From contig JANPBQ010000296.1 in assembly GCA_031430555.1 (NCBI GenBank), positions 1 to 29,998 of the forward strand: DNA of 29,998 bases, in the 5' to 3' direction. Positions 14,603-22,963 of this stretch are shown one piece after another; the first letter of the stretch is position 1; every line of letters begins with the position of its first letter. The stretch comes from UKL13-2 sp031430555. GTDB lineage: Bacteria; Pseudomonadota; Gammaproteobacteria; Burkholderiales; Usitatibacteraceae. The notes under the pieces are model-generated. The model was not told where the DNA came from, did no database searches, and saw only the letters and a list, made by a program, of their open reading frames with translations. The position numbers were made by a program, and so were the translations under genes.

Positions 14603-15802
14603 CTACTTGGCTAATTCCGCGCTGCGGCGGATGTGCCGCACCGCTTCGTCGCGCTTGCCCATCTGCTCCATCAAGCGCGCGAGCGTCATGTGCGCGTCCA
14701 GCGTCGGCGCCAACGCCACGCTCGCTTCGAGATAACTCTGCGCCTTGCCCCACAACGATTGGCGCATGCAAAGTTTGCCGAGTGTGGCCAGCAGCACAGC
14801 GTCGCGCGCATGCTGCTTCAACCATTTCTCGGCGCGCTCGATTTGCCCAAGCGCGGAGTCTCCCTTGCATACGCCATATTCTGCGGCGAGCGACGAATCC
14901 CACCCTTCGGGGCCGCGCTTGTCGATGGTCTCTTCCACGACGCGGCGAGCGTCATCGCCGCAGCCCAATCCCGCCAGCCGTTTTGCCACGGTGACGGCCA
15001 TGGCGGGATCGTATCGCGACGCGCTTTCCAATGATTCCCACGCGGCGATGATGATCTCGCGATTGTGCGGTTTCGCTTTGATCAGGTTGATCTGGGCGTT
15101 CAGTCGAATCTGCTGAGCCGCTGCGGCGGGCAACATGCCCGAGCGAGCCAGCGGCGTGAGGGTGGAAAGCACTTCGTCCCAGGCCTTGTCGGCCATTTCG
15201 GCTTCGACTTTCATTTTCAGTACACCGGGATTTTTCGGGTCGTTCATCGCGAGGTTGTTCAGCAAATCGCGTGCCTCGTGCGCGCGACCGTCGGCGAGCA
15301 GCATGTAGGCTTTCGAGGCGTCGCGCATGTTGGCGGATTTTCCACCGCCTTCACCGCGGATGCTATCCAGATACGGCACGGCCGCGCCGGAATTGCCGCC
15401 TTCGTATGCGGCCCAGCCCGCCAACGCGGCAGCAAGATCGCGCGTCTCGGCGTGTTGCATGCCGACGCGCGCTTTTTCCTCGGCATCATGGAAGCGACCG
15501 GAGAAAAGCGACTCGAGGCTTGCGAATACCGCGTCACGGCTCTTGGCGCGCTCCTGCTCGGCGTTTCTTATCTTACGTTGCCGGGGCAATCCGTAGGTTG
15601 CGATCGCAAGGCGGATCGCCCAATAGCCCAGCGCAAATCCGGCAAGCGCCAGAATCACGAACATCATCACCGACAATTCAATCCGGTATGGCGGCACCAC
15701 CATCACCACATAGCCGGTGCCATGGCGTCCCGCAAGCGCGATCACGACCGCGAAGGCCGCCAGCCCGAACAGCCACAACACCCAGCGAATCGGCGTCGCC
15801 AT
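14603..15802 (-). CDS. hemY: HemY-like membrane protein with TPR region
   Basis: A 399-residue protein of the proteobacterial HemY type, not related to the Bacillus protoporphyrinogen oxidase of the same name. Two membrane segments (about 7-27 and 43-63) are followed by a helical, TPR-like region to the end, with repeats rich in Ala, Leu and Glu. HemY_N features are seen in GLPRQRKIRNAEQ. The protein is thought to act with heme synthesis enzymes at the inner membrane, but its role is not fully settled. It starts six bases after the hemX stop, which fits translational coupling. Downstream is the GNAT gene. Confidence 0.92.
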   Translation of the reverse strand: MATPIRWVLWLFGLAAFAVVIALAGRHGTGYVVMVVPPYRIELSVMMFVILALAGFALGYWAIRLAIATYGLPRQRKIRNAEQERAKSRDAVFASLESLFSGRFHDAEEKARVGMQHAETRDLAAALAGWAAYEGGNSGAAVPYLDSIRGEGGGKSANMRDASKAYMLLADGRAHEARDLLNNLAMNDPKNPGVLKMKVEAEMADKAWDEVLSTLTPLARSGMLPAAAAQQIRLNAQINLIKAKPHNREIIIAAWESLESASRYDPAMAVTVAKRLAGLGCGDDARRVVEETIDKRGPEGWDSSLAAEYGVCKGDSALGQIERAEKWLKQHARDAVLLATLGKLCMRQSLWGKAQSYLEASVALAPTLDAHMTLARLMEQMGKRDEAVRHIRRSAELAK

Positions 15803-15808
15803 GGCGAT

Positions 15809-16852
15809 CTACCGCCCTGCCCGTTCGCGGGCGGCACGGGCGGCACGAATCGCGGCGAGGCTGGCCGTGATGTCGGGTGCGGCGATCGAGAGCGGATTCT
15901 CCGCAAGCTGTTTCAACGTCGCGAGCGCATTGATATTGACCTTCGCTTTCGCGTCGAAGTACTTAGTCAACATCGCGCGCGCGAATTTCAGGTCATCTTT
16001 GAAATTGGGTTCATCGCGCGCGATCAGTGAATTGCGCGCGGACAACAGGCGCAGCTTCAGGTTTTCCCGCAGAAAGTACGATTGCTGCGGCGACAGCAGG
16101 GCCGGATCGCCACCATCGATCTCGCGGATGCGCACCAGTTGCGTGATCTCATGCCAAAGCTCTTTGCCGACGCGCACCGCGACGTTCGCATTCGCGTCTT
16201 CGGCCCGCACATCTCGCGCGCTGGGCGCAATCGCGTCCGGTACCGCCAGCGGCAATGTCGGCACGAGGGCCATCAAATTGTCCAGCTTGACGCTGGCACC
16301 TTGCGTATCGGCGAGCGGTAGCGCCTTCAAGCGCTCCATATCTTGGGTTACCGCGCGGCGCAACGGCGCGACCTGCAATTTATCGGCTCGTGCAAGACGC
16401 TGATCGACCGCCTGCAATCCGATCAACGCGGCGCGAACATTGCCGGCGAGCGTCAATTCACGGCTCGCGATATTCAGTGTTTGCTCCATTTCCGCGAGCA
16501 GCCAATCGTCAGGCACGCGCGCGAGTTCGCGCACCATTTCCTCCATGGCAACACGCTGCCCCTGAAACTCGGCCAACTTCCCTTCCAGTTGCGCCACCCG
16601 GTTTTGCGAATCGCGCAGGTCTTTGGCGAGTAAATCGATTTGTGCGGTCGCCAGTTTTTGCGCCTGACTCTGCTCGGCCAACTTTCCGCCGAATTGCTGG
16701 GTGAGATTCTGCTCGGCATCGTTGGCCGCGAGCAAGCTCCACAACGCCAGACCAAGGCTCACGACCGAGATCGCCAGCACGGCGAGCGGCACGCCGCCGG
16801 GAAGCGCGTGTTGGCGGGATGGTTTCGCTGCGGATTCTGTCATGGCTTCCAT
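15809..16852 (-). CDS. hemX: HemX-like membrane protein (uroporphyrin-III C-methyltransferase-like, no catalytic domain)
   Basis: A 347-residue protein: a short cytoplasmic start, one membrane helix at about 22-44 (VPLAVLAISVVSLGLALWSLL), then a coiled-coil region of about 50-100 rich in Gln, Lys and Leu, and a helical C-terminal domain. This matches proteobacterial HemX. The family name refers to a methyltransferase, but no SAM site is present. It lies between hemD and hemY. There are two possible starts, 16852 and 16843. It starts 16 bases after the hemD stop. HemX and HemY are likely partners at the membrane. Confidence 0.92.
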   Translation of the reverse strand: MEAMTESAAKPSRQHALPGGVPLAVLAISVVSLGLALWSLLAANDAEQNLTQQFGGKLAEQSQAQKLATAQIDLLAKDLRDSQNRVAQLEGKLAEFQGQRVAMEEMVRELARVPDDWLLAEMEQTLNIASRELTLAGNVRAALIGLQAVDQRLARADKLQVAPLRRAVTQDMERLKALPLADTQGASVKLDNLMALVPTLPLAVPDAIAPSARDVRAEDANANVAVRVGKELWHEITQLVRIREIDGGDPALLSPQQSYFLRENLKLRLLSARNSLIARDEPNFKDDLKFARAMLTKYFDAKAKVNINALATLKQLAENPLSIAAPDITASLAAIRAARAARERAGR

Positions 16853-16868
16853 GTGGGCTATAGACTCG

Positions 16869-17663
16869 TTATTGCGGGACGATATGCATGCGGGGCTTCA
16901 ATTTGACCAACGCGGCGATAAGCGATTCGGCGGACATGCCGACTTCGGCCACCCGCTTAAATCCGCGCACGCGCGCCGCCGACCCCACCCGCAAATTGGG
17001 CACCAGCAGCCATGCCGCTTTCAACCAATCAGGGTACGAGGCGAATGCCTTCACGAGACTTTCCAGGGTTTCCACACTCAGCGCCATCACCGCAAAATTC
17101 TCTTTCGACGACTCGACCAATGCATTGATCTGCGAAACACTCGGCACCACATCGCGCCGCTGGTAACACTCCAATACGGTCACCGTGGCACCTCGCGCCG
17201 CAAGTGTCGTCTCCAGCAGCCGCCGCCCACCGCTTTCGCTCGTTCCGCGGATCAGGATCACATGTTGCCCGTTAACCGCGTTGGTCTGCAATTGCGGCAT
17301 CGCCAAAAGGCCTTCGCTGTCGATACTTTGTTGCGGTGACACAACATCGGCGAACCCGGCGGCGTTCAAGGCGAGAGTCGTGGCGTCGCCGATCGCAGCC
17401 ATTCGCGCGCCATGCGACATGCCAACGCCACGGTGTAATGCAGTAAGCCCATACTCGACCGCATTCGCACTGACGAAAATCACCAGTGATGCGCGCGCGA
17501 GCAAATCCGCATCAATGGTGGCGGGGATCGGCGTAATTTCCAGTACCGGCAGCTCGATTGTTTCGGCACCGACGGCGCGCAACGCATTTGCGGTAGCTTC
17601 TCCCTGGCGGCGCGGACGCGTCACAATCACCGTGAGCCCCGCGAGCGGGCGCTCATCCGGCAT
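16869..17663 (-). CDS. hemD: Uroporphyrinogen-III synthase
   Basis: A 264-residue enzyme that closes and inverts hydroxymethylbilane to uroporphyrinogen III. The start at 17663 gives MPDERPLAGLTVIVTRPRRQ, the standard N-terminus; the frame is open to 17756, but that part overlaps hemC. Family features are VIVTRP (12-17), the pattern LVIFVSANAVEYGL (61-74) and the C-terminal half with VTVLECYQRR. HemD is poorly conserved in general, so the neighbours strengthen the call: it overlaps hemC by 11 bases and precedes hemX. Confidence 0.95.
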   Translation of the reverse strand: MPDERPLAGLTVIVTRPRRQGEATANALRAVGAETIELPVLEITPIPATIDADLLARASLVIFVSANAVEYGLTALHRGVGMSHGARMAAIGDATTLALNAAGFADVVSPQQSIDSEGLLAMPQLQTNAVNGQHVILIRGTSESGGRRLLETTLAARGATVTVLECYQRRDVVPSVSQINALVESSKENFAVMALSVETLESLVKAFASYPDWLKAAWLLVPNLRVGSAARVRGFKRVAEVGMSAESLIAALVKLKPRMHIVPQ

Positions 17664-18618
17664 GACGACCAAGGCTATCGAGAACGGACTGCGCACCCGC
17701 CGCCAACAATTTTTCCGCCAACGCCAATCCCAATCCTTCCGCATCGGCAGGATCACCCGAAATTCGGTCGCGAATCATGTGGCTGCCGTCCGGCATGGCG
17801 ACGAATCCCTCTAGTCGCAGTACACCCTCTGCAATGACGGCGCGCGCGCCCAACGGCACATCGCAACTCGCGGTCAATGCGCGACCCATCGCGCGTTCGG
17901 CCGTAACCATTGCCGTTGTCTCCGCGTTGGCAAACGACGCGAGGCACGCGGCCATATCGGCGCGTTGCCGCGGATATTCGATACCCAGCGCGCCTTGCGC
18001 GATGGCAGGTATGAATTGGGCGCAATCGAGATGCGCACGGATGCGGTCCGAAAACTGCAAGCGATTCAGACCCGCCGCCGCCAGAATAATCGCGTCGTAT
18101 TGGCCCGCGTCGAGTTTCGCGAGACGCGTATTGACGTTACCGCGCAGGCCTTCGATTTTCAAGTCAGGTCGCGCAAACCGTAGTTGGCTTTCGCGGCGCA
18201 AACTGGATGTGCCGACCGTCGCACCTTGAGGCAACGCATCAATTCCGGCATAGCGGTTCGAGACAAAGGCATCGCGCACATCTTCACGTTCGCCAACAAT
18301 CACCGCCGCGAACCCGGCCGGCAACGTCATCGGCATATCCTTCATTGAATGCACGGCGATGTCGGCGCGCCCCTCCTCCATCGCAATCTCAAGTTCCTTA
18401 ATGAAGAGCCCTTTGCCGCCGATTTGCGCAAGCGGTCGGTCGAGCGTTTGATCGCCCTTGGTGGTCATGCCGATGATTTCCACCGTGACGGAGGGATAAA
18501 GTGCGCGCAGTTTGGCGGCCGTCCACTCGCTCTGCGCCATGGCGAGCCGGCTTTCGCGCGACGCGATGCGGATTCGTTCAGGGGCCGAAAATGGGGGTGA
18601 AACAGGGGTGGCGGGCAT
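17653..18618 (-). CDS. hemC: Hydroxymethylbilane synthase (porphobilinogen deaminase)
   Basis: A 321-residue cytosolic enzyme that joins four porphobilinogen units into hydroxymethylbilane. Motifs: RIASRESRLAMAQSE at the N-terminus, the catalytic Asp in HSMKDMPM (Asp94), GTSSLRRESQL, GLRGNVNTRL, and the dipyrromethane cofactor attachment Cys252 in LTASCDVPLG. Length is normal. It is the first gene of hemCDXY, and its start is at 18618, with the next gene divergent. A promoter should lie in 18619-18887, but no clean consensus was found. Confidence 0.98.
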   Translation of the reverse strand: MPATPVSPPFSAPERIRIASRESRLAMAQSEWTAAKLRALYPSVTVEIIGMTTKGDQTLDRPLAQIGGKGLFIKELEIAMEEGRADIAVHSMKDMPMTLPAGFAAVIVGEREDVRDAFVSNRYAGIDALPQGATVGTSSLRRESQLRFARPDLKIEGLRGNVNTRLAKLDAGQYDAIILAAAGLNRLQFSDRIRAHLDCAQFIPAIAQGALGIEYPRQRADMAACLASFANAETTAMVTAERAMGRALTASCDVPLGARAVIAEGVLRLEGFVAMPDGSHMIRDRISGDPADAEGLGLALAEKLLAAGAQSVLDSLGRHAG

Positions 18619-18887
18619 GCGAGATTGCCGGAATGAAACCCCAGCACTGGTGCGGCTTTCCGGGCAAAAATGCTCGGAAACGCACGCCAGCTCTGGTTGT
18701 TTGTTGTATTGTCGAGGAAAGGCTCACAAAAATTTTAACACGACCACGCGGGCAACGCCGATCGCGGGGTGCGGTATTGCGTGACATGCGTGGGCGATGG
18801 TGCAGCGCGGTAAAATGCAAAAGCACTTCAGTCATTCCGCACTACGTCCCGCATTCACGCTGCAATCACCGGCATTCGCGCACCGTC
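18619..18887. other. Divergent intergenic region between hemC and the FAD/Fe-S oxidoreductase
   Basis: About 270 bases that must hold two divergent promoters. The middle, around 18700-18740, has a local A/T-rich stretch (TTGTTTGTTGTATTG and AAAAATTTTAAC). No -35/-10 pair of good quality was found on either strand. The oxidoreductase frame is open through the region, but the residues do not resemble a conserved N-terminus. Confidence 0.4.
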
Positions 18888-21800
18888 ATGGCAACCAACC
18901 CGGCACTCGCAACTCCCCCACATTCGCCGAAAGAAGATGCCGGGCGATTCGTCGCCACCGTCGCCGAAAAAGGCTCGGGCGATACGGACGACGTGGACGC
19001 CATCGGCTCAACCGGCAGTGCGGCGCGTTTGCGCGAGATCCCCTACAACTACACCTCGTTTTCGGATCGCGAAATCGTCATGCGCCTGCTGGGTGCGGAC
19101 GCGTGGGACATGTTGCTCGACTTACGCGGCGAACGCAAAACCGGCCGCAGCGCGCGCATGCTCTACGAGGTGCTGGGTGATATCTGGGTCGTGGAGCGCA
19201 ATCCCTATCTGCAAGAGGACATGCTCGACAATCCCAAGCGCCGCTACGCCTTGGCCGAGGCAATGCGCCACCGCTTGAGTGATATCGAGAAGCGCCGGCA
19301 AGCCGATCAGGTCAACGTCGACGCGCGGCTCAATGAAGAATTTGAAGCGCGCTCAATCAAGGTGATCGAGTTGCTGAAACGCGCGCACGCGGCGGTGAAT
19401 GCGTTCGAGAAAGAATTTTCCGACACTTGGGACTTCCGCAAAAAAGTGGAGCGGCGGCTACTCAAGGTCACGCGCCGCGACAATATCGCCTTCGACGGCC
19501 TTGCCCGCGTATCGCATGTCACCGACGCGACCGACTGGCGCGTCGAATATCCGTTCGTGGTAGTGAACCCGGATACCGAAGAGGAAATCGCGCCGCTGGT
19601 AAAAGCACTGATCGATCTCGGCTTGACCATCATTCCGCGCGGCGGCGGCACCGGCTACACCGGCGGCGCGATTCCCCTCACCAAACGCTCGGCGGTCATC
19701 AACACCGAAAAGCTCGATGCCTTGTCGGATGTCGAGTGGATTCAGTTGCCCGGCGTCGCCGAACCGGTGGCGACCTTGCGCTGTGAAGCGGGTGTGGTCA
19801 CCAAACGTGCAATGGAATCGGCGGAATTGGCGGGGCTGGTATGGGCGTGTGACCCGACTTCGGCCGATGCGAGTTGCATTGGCGGCAACGTGGCGGTAAA
19901 TGCGGGCGGCAAAAAAGCGGTGCTGTGGGGCACCGCGCTCGACAATCTCGCCTCATGGAGGATGGTGACGCCGAACGCCGAGTGGATGGAAGTCGAGCGG
20001 CTCGATCACAACTTGGGCAAGATTCACGATATCGATGTCGCGACGTTTCGCGTGAGAACCTTCGACGAGAGCGGCAAGAAACAGCTCAACGAAGAATTGC
20101 TGAAAATTCCCGGTGCAACGTTTCGCAAAACGGGGTTGGGAAAAGATGTCACCGATAAATTCCTTGCCGGCTTGCCGGGTATTCAAAAGGAAGGTTGCGA
20201 CGGCATCATCACCTCGGCGCGCTTTATTTTGCATCGCATGCCGAAGCACATCCGCACGGTCTGCCTGGAGTTTTTTGGCCAAGTGAAAGAGGCGGTGCCC
20301 TCGATCGTGGAAATCAAGAATCATCTCGATAACCACGGCGTCGCGATACTTGCCGGACTTGAACATCTCGACGAGCGATATTTGAAAGCCGTCGGCTATG
20401 CGACCAAATCGCGGCGCAATCAGCGGCCAAAAATGGTGCTGCTCGGCGATATTGTTTCCGACAACGAGAATGCAGCGATGGAAGCCGCCAGCGCGGTAGT
20501 GCGCATTGCCAACGCCCGGCACGGTGAAGGATTCGTGGCCGTCACGCCGGAAGCGCGCAAGAAATTCTGGCTGGATCGTGCGCGAACCGCGGCGATTGCC
20601 AAACACACCAATGCGTTCAAGATCAACGAGGACGTGGTCATTCCGCTCAATCGCCTCGGCGATTATTCGGAAGGCATCGAGCACATCAACATCGAGCTGT
20701 CGCTCAAGAATAAACTGCGCCTCGCTGAGGCGTTGCACGCTTATCTTGCCGGGCCGATTCCCATCGATGAAGACGACGTAAAAATTTCCCGCGAGGAGTT
20801 GATCGGTTCAAAACGCCAGGATGCGCTTGCGGTGGTGAACGCGGTGGCCGCGCGCTGGCGTTTCTATCTTGAACACCTCGATGAGCCGGCGGCGTGGACC
20901 GCGCCGGCAATACGGGAATTGGGCGTTGCCCTGCCCGACGAGATCGAGGATGCGTCGATCAGCGTATTCACGTTGCTGCAAACGCATCAGGTGCGGGCAT
21001 CGTGGAAACTCGAATTACGCACGCCTTTGCGTGAAATTTTTGCCGGACGGATGTTTGTCGCGCTGCTGGCAAAAATTGATGCCTTGCATAAGGAAGTCCT
21101 GCACAGCCGTGTGTTCGTGGCGCTGCATATGCACGCGGGCGACGGCAATGTTCACACCAACATTCCCGTGAACTCCGACGATTACGCGATGTTGCAGGAA
21201 GCGAACCAGTCGGTTGCGCGCATCATGGCGTTCGCGCGGGAATTAAATGGCGTCATTTCCGGCGAGCATGGTATCGGCATCACCAAATTCGAATTCCTCA
21301 CGCCGGAAGAAGTGAAGCCGTTTGTCGATTACAAGTCGAAAGTTGATCCACACGGCCGCTTCAACGCGGGCAAATTATTGCCCGGCGGCGATCTCGCGCG
21401 CGCCTATACGCCCAGCTTCGGATTGCTCGGCGCGGAGTCGTTGATTCTTGAGCAATCCGATATCGGCGCGATCTCGGATTCGATCAAGGATTGTCTGCGC
21501 TGTGGAAAGTGCAAGCCCGTGTGCGCGACCCACGTGCCGCGCGCCAACTTGCTCTATTCGCCGCGCAACAAGATTCTCGCGACCTCACTGTTGATCGAAG
21601 CGTTTTTGTACGAAGAACAAACGCGACGCGGCGTTTCGCTGCGGCATTTTGACGAGTTTTCCGACGTGGCAGATCACTGCACCGTCTGCCACAAATGCGA
21701 AAGCCCCTGCCCGGTCGATATCGATTTCGGCGATGTCTCTATCGCCATGCGAAATCTCTTGCGCAAAGAGGGCAAGAAGAAATTCAATCCGGGCAACGCG

Positions 21801-22895
21801 GCCGCGATGTTCTATTTGAACGCGACCGATCCCACCACGATCAAAATCGTCAAGACCCTGATGATCGATTGGGGTTACAAAGTACAGCGTTTCGCGCACA
21901 GCTTCGCGCGCAAGTTTTTTCTTCCTCAGATCCAGACCAAACGCCCGCCCGCCACCGTCGGCAAGCCGCCGATCAAAGCGCAGATCATTCACTTCATCAA
22001 TAAACCGATGCCGGGAGGATTGCCGAAAAAAACCGCGCGCGCGCTGCTGGATATCGAAGACAACACGATAGTGCCGATCATCCGCGATGCCACGCAGGCG
22101 GCCGATGCGGAAGCGGTGTTTTATTTCCCCGGTTGCGGTTCCGAGCGATTGTTCGGGCAGGTCGGCCTCGCCACGCAGGCGATGCTGTATCACGTCGGCG
22201 TGCAAACGGTGCTGCCGCCCGGCTATTTGTGCTGCGGCTATCCACAGACGGCCTCGGGTGACGCCGACAAAGGCCAGCAGATCAGCATCGACAACCGAGT
22301 CTTGTTCCACCGTGTCGCCAACACACTCAACTATCTCGATATTAAGACCGTGATCGTGTCCTGCGGCACCTGCATGGATCAACTGCAGAAGTATGAATTC
22401 GAGAAAATTTTTCCTGGCTGTCGACTGCTGGATATCCACGAATACCTGATGGAAAAAGGCGTGCATCTTGAAGGTGTGAGCGGCGTGCGTTACATGTATC
22501 ACGACCCCTGCCACACGCCGATGAAAACCTATCAGCCGCTGAAAGTAGTCAATCAGTTGATGGGCGCGACCGTCGAGCAAAATGAACGCTGCTGCGGCGA
22601 ATCGGGTACCTTGGCCGCGACGCGTGCCGATATTTCCACGCAAGTGCGGTTTCGCAAGGAAGAAGAAATGCGCAAGGGCGCAGACAACGTTCGCGCCGAT
22701 GGTTTCAAAGGCGACGTGAAGATTCTCACCTCTTGCCCGTCCTGCCTGCAAGGCTTGTCGCGCTTCAACAACGACAGCGGCACCACGGCGGACTATATCG
22801 TGGTCGAGATCGCCAAACACGTTTTGGGTGAAAATTGGATGCCGGAGTTTGTGAAGAAAGCCAACGCGGGAGGGATTGAGAGGGTGTTGTTGTAA
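18888..22895 (+). CDS. Multidomain FAD-linked oxidase / 4Fe-4S / CCG oxidoreductase with DUF3683
   Basis: A 1335-residue protein counted from the ATG at 18888; the frame opens at 18501, but that part is antisense to hemC. Order: DUF3683 at about 48-130 (REIPYNYTSFSDREIVMRLL); FAD-binding PP-loop IIPRGGGTGYTGGAIPL (248-264); FAD-oxidase C domain with HMHAGDGNVHTN (747-758) and GEHGIGITK (792-800); two 4Fe-4S motifs with ligands C869, C872, C875, C879 and C931, C934, C937, C941; then two CCG domains with C1083, CCG 1115-1117, C1159/C1162 and C1208, CCG 1235-1237, C1283/C1286. This joins GlcD-like and GlcF/HdrB-like functions in one chain, as in D-lactate, glycolate or D-2-hydroxyglutarate dehydrogenases. 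The substrate is unknown. No ribosome binding site is clear. Confidence 0.93.
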   Translation: MATNPALATPPHSPKEDAGRFVATVAEKGSGDTDDVDAIGSTGSAARLREIPYNYTSFSDREIVMRLLGADAWDMLLDLRGERKTGRSARMLYEVLGDIWVVERNPYLQEDMLDNPKRRYALAEAMRHRLSDIEKRRQADQVNVDARLNEEFEARSIKVIELLKRAHAAVNAFEKEFSDTWDFRKKVERRLLKVTRRDNIAFDGLARVSHVTDATDWRVEYPFVVVNPDTEEEIAPLVKALIDLGLTIIPRGGGTGYTGGAIPLTKRSAVINTEKLDALSDVEWIQLPGVAEPVATLRCEAGVVTKRAMESAELAGLVWACDPTSADASCIGGNVAVNAGGKKAVLWGTALDNLASWRMVTPNAEWMEVERLDHNLGKIHDIDVATFRVRTFDESGKKQLNEELLKIPGATFRKTGLGKDVTDKFLAGLPGIQKEGCDGIITSARFILHRMPKHIRTVCLEFFGQVKEAVPSIVEIKNHLDNHGVAILAGLEHLDERYLKAVGYATKSRRNQRPKMVLLGDIVSDNENAAMEAASAVVRIANARHGEGFVAVTPEARKKFWLDRARTAAIAKHTNAFKINEDVVIPLNRLGDYSEGIEHINIELSLKNKLRLAEALHAYLAGPIPIDEDDVKISREELIGSKRQDALAVVNAVAARWRFYLEHLDEPAAWTAPAIRELGVALPDEIEDASISVFTLLQTHQVRASWKLELRTPLREIFAGRMFVALLAKIDALHKEVLHSRVFVALHMHAGDGNVHTNIPVNSDDYAMLQEANQSVARIMAFARELNGVISGEHGIGITKFEFLTPEEVKPFVDYKSKVDPHGRFNAGKLLPGGDLARAYTPSFGLLGAESLILEQSDIGAISDSIKDCLRCGKCKPVCATHVPRANLLYSPRNKILATSLLIEAFLYEEQTRRGVSLRHFDEFSDVADHCTVCHKCESPCPVDIDFGDVSIAMRNLLRKEGKKKFNPGNAAAMFYLNATDPTTIKIVKTLMIDWGYKVQRFAHSFARKFFLPQIQTKRPPATVGKPPIKAQIIHFINKPMPGGLPKKTARALLDIEDNTIVPIIRDATQAADAEAVFYFPGCGSERLFGQVGLATQAMLYHVGVQTVLPPGYLCCGYPQTASGDADKGQQISIDNRVLFHRVANTLNYLDIKTVIVSCGTCMDQLQKYEFEKIFPGCRLLDIHEYLMEKGVHLEGVSGVRYMYHDPCHTPMKTYQPLKVVNQLMGATVEQNERCCGESGTLAATRADISTQVRFRKEEEMRKGADNVRADGFKGDVKILTSCPSCLQGLSRFNNDSGTTADYIVVEIAKHVLGENWMPEFVKKANAGGIERVLL

Positions 22896-22963
22896 TTCCG
22901 GGGAACCACTGCTGTACGCGTTGCGTCCTACCCACCATTGAATAGAGACGGTAAGCCGCCATC

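Noticed and set aside
14580..14903. N-terminal extension of the GNAT frame
   Set aside because: These codons overlap hemY out of frame and code for Arg/Ala-rich sequence; the ATG at 14579 fits the family.
15065..16030. 321-codon plus frame
   Set aside because: Antisense to hemY/hemX; rich in His, Arg and Gly without domains.
18501..18887. N-terminal extension of the oxidoreductase frame
   Set aside because: Overlaps hemC on the other strand and the intergenic region; Cys/Arg-rich, not conserved-looking.
19953..20738. 261-codon minus frame
   Set aside because: Antisense to the FAD-binding part of the oxidoreductase.
21585..22820. 411-codon open frame on the minus strand
   Set aside because: It is antisense to the CCG and 4Fe-4S part of the oxidoreductase, whose motifs are clear. 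High GC in third positions leaves such shadow frames open; its product has no domain.
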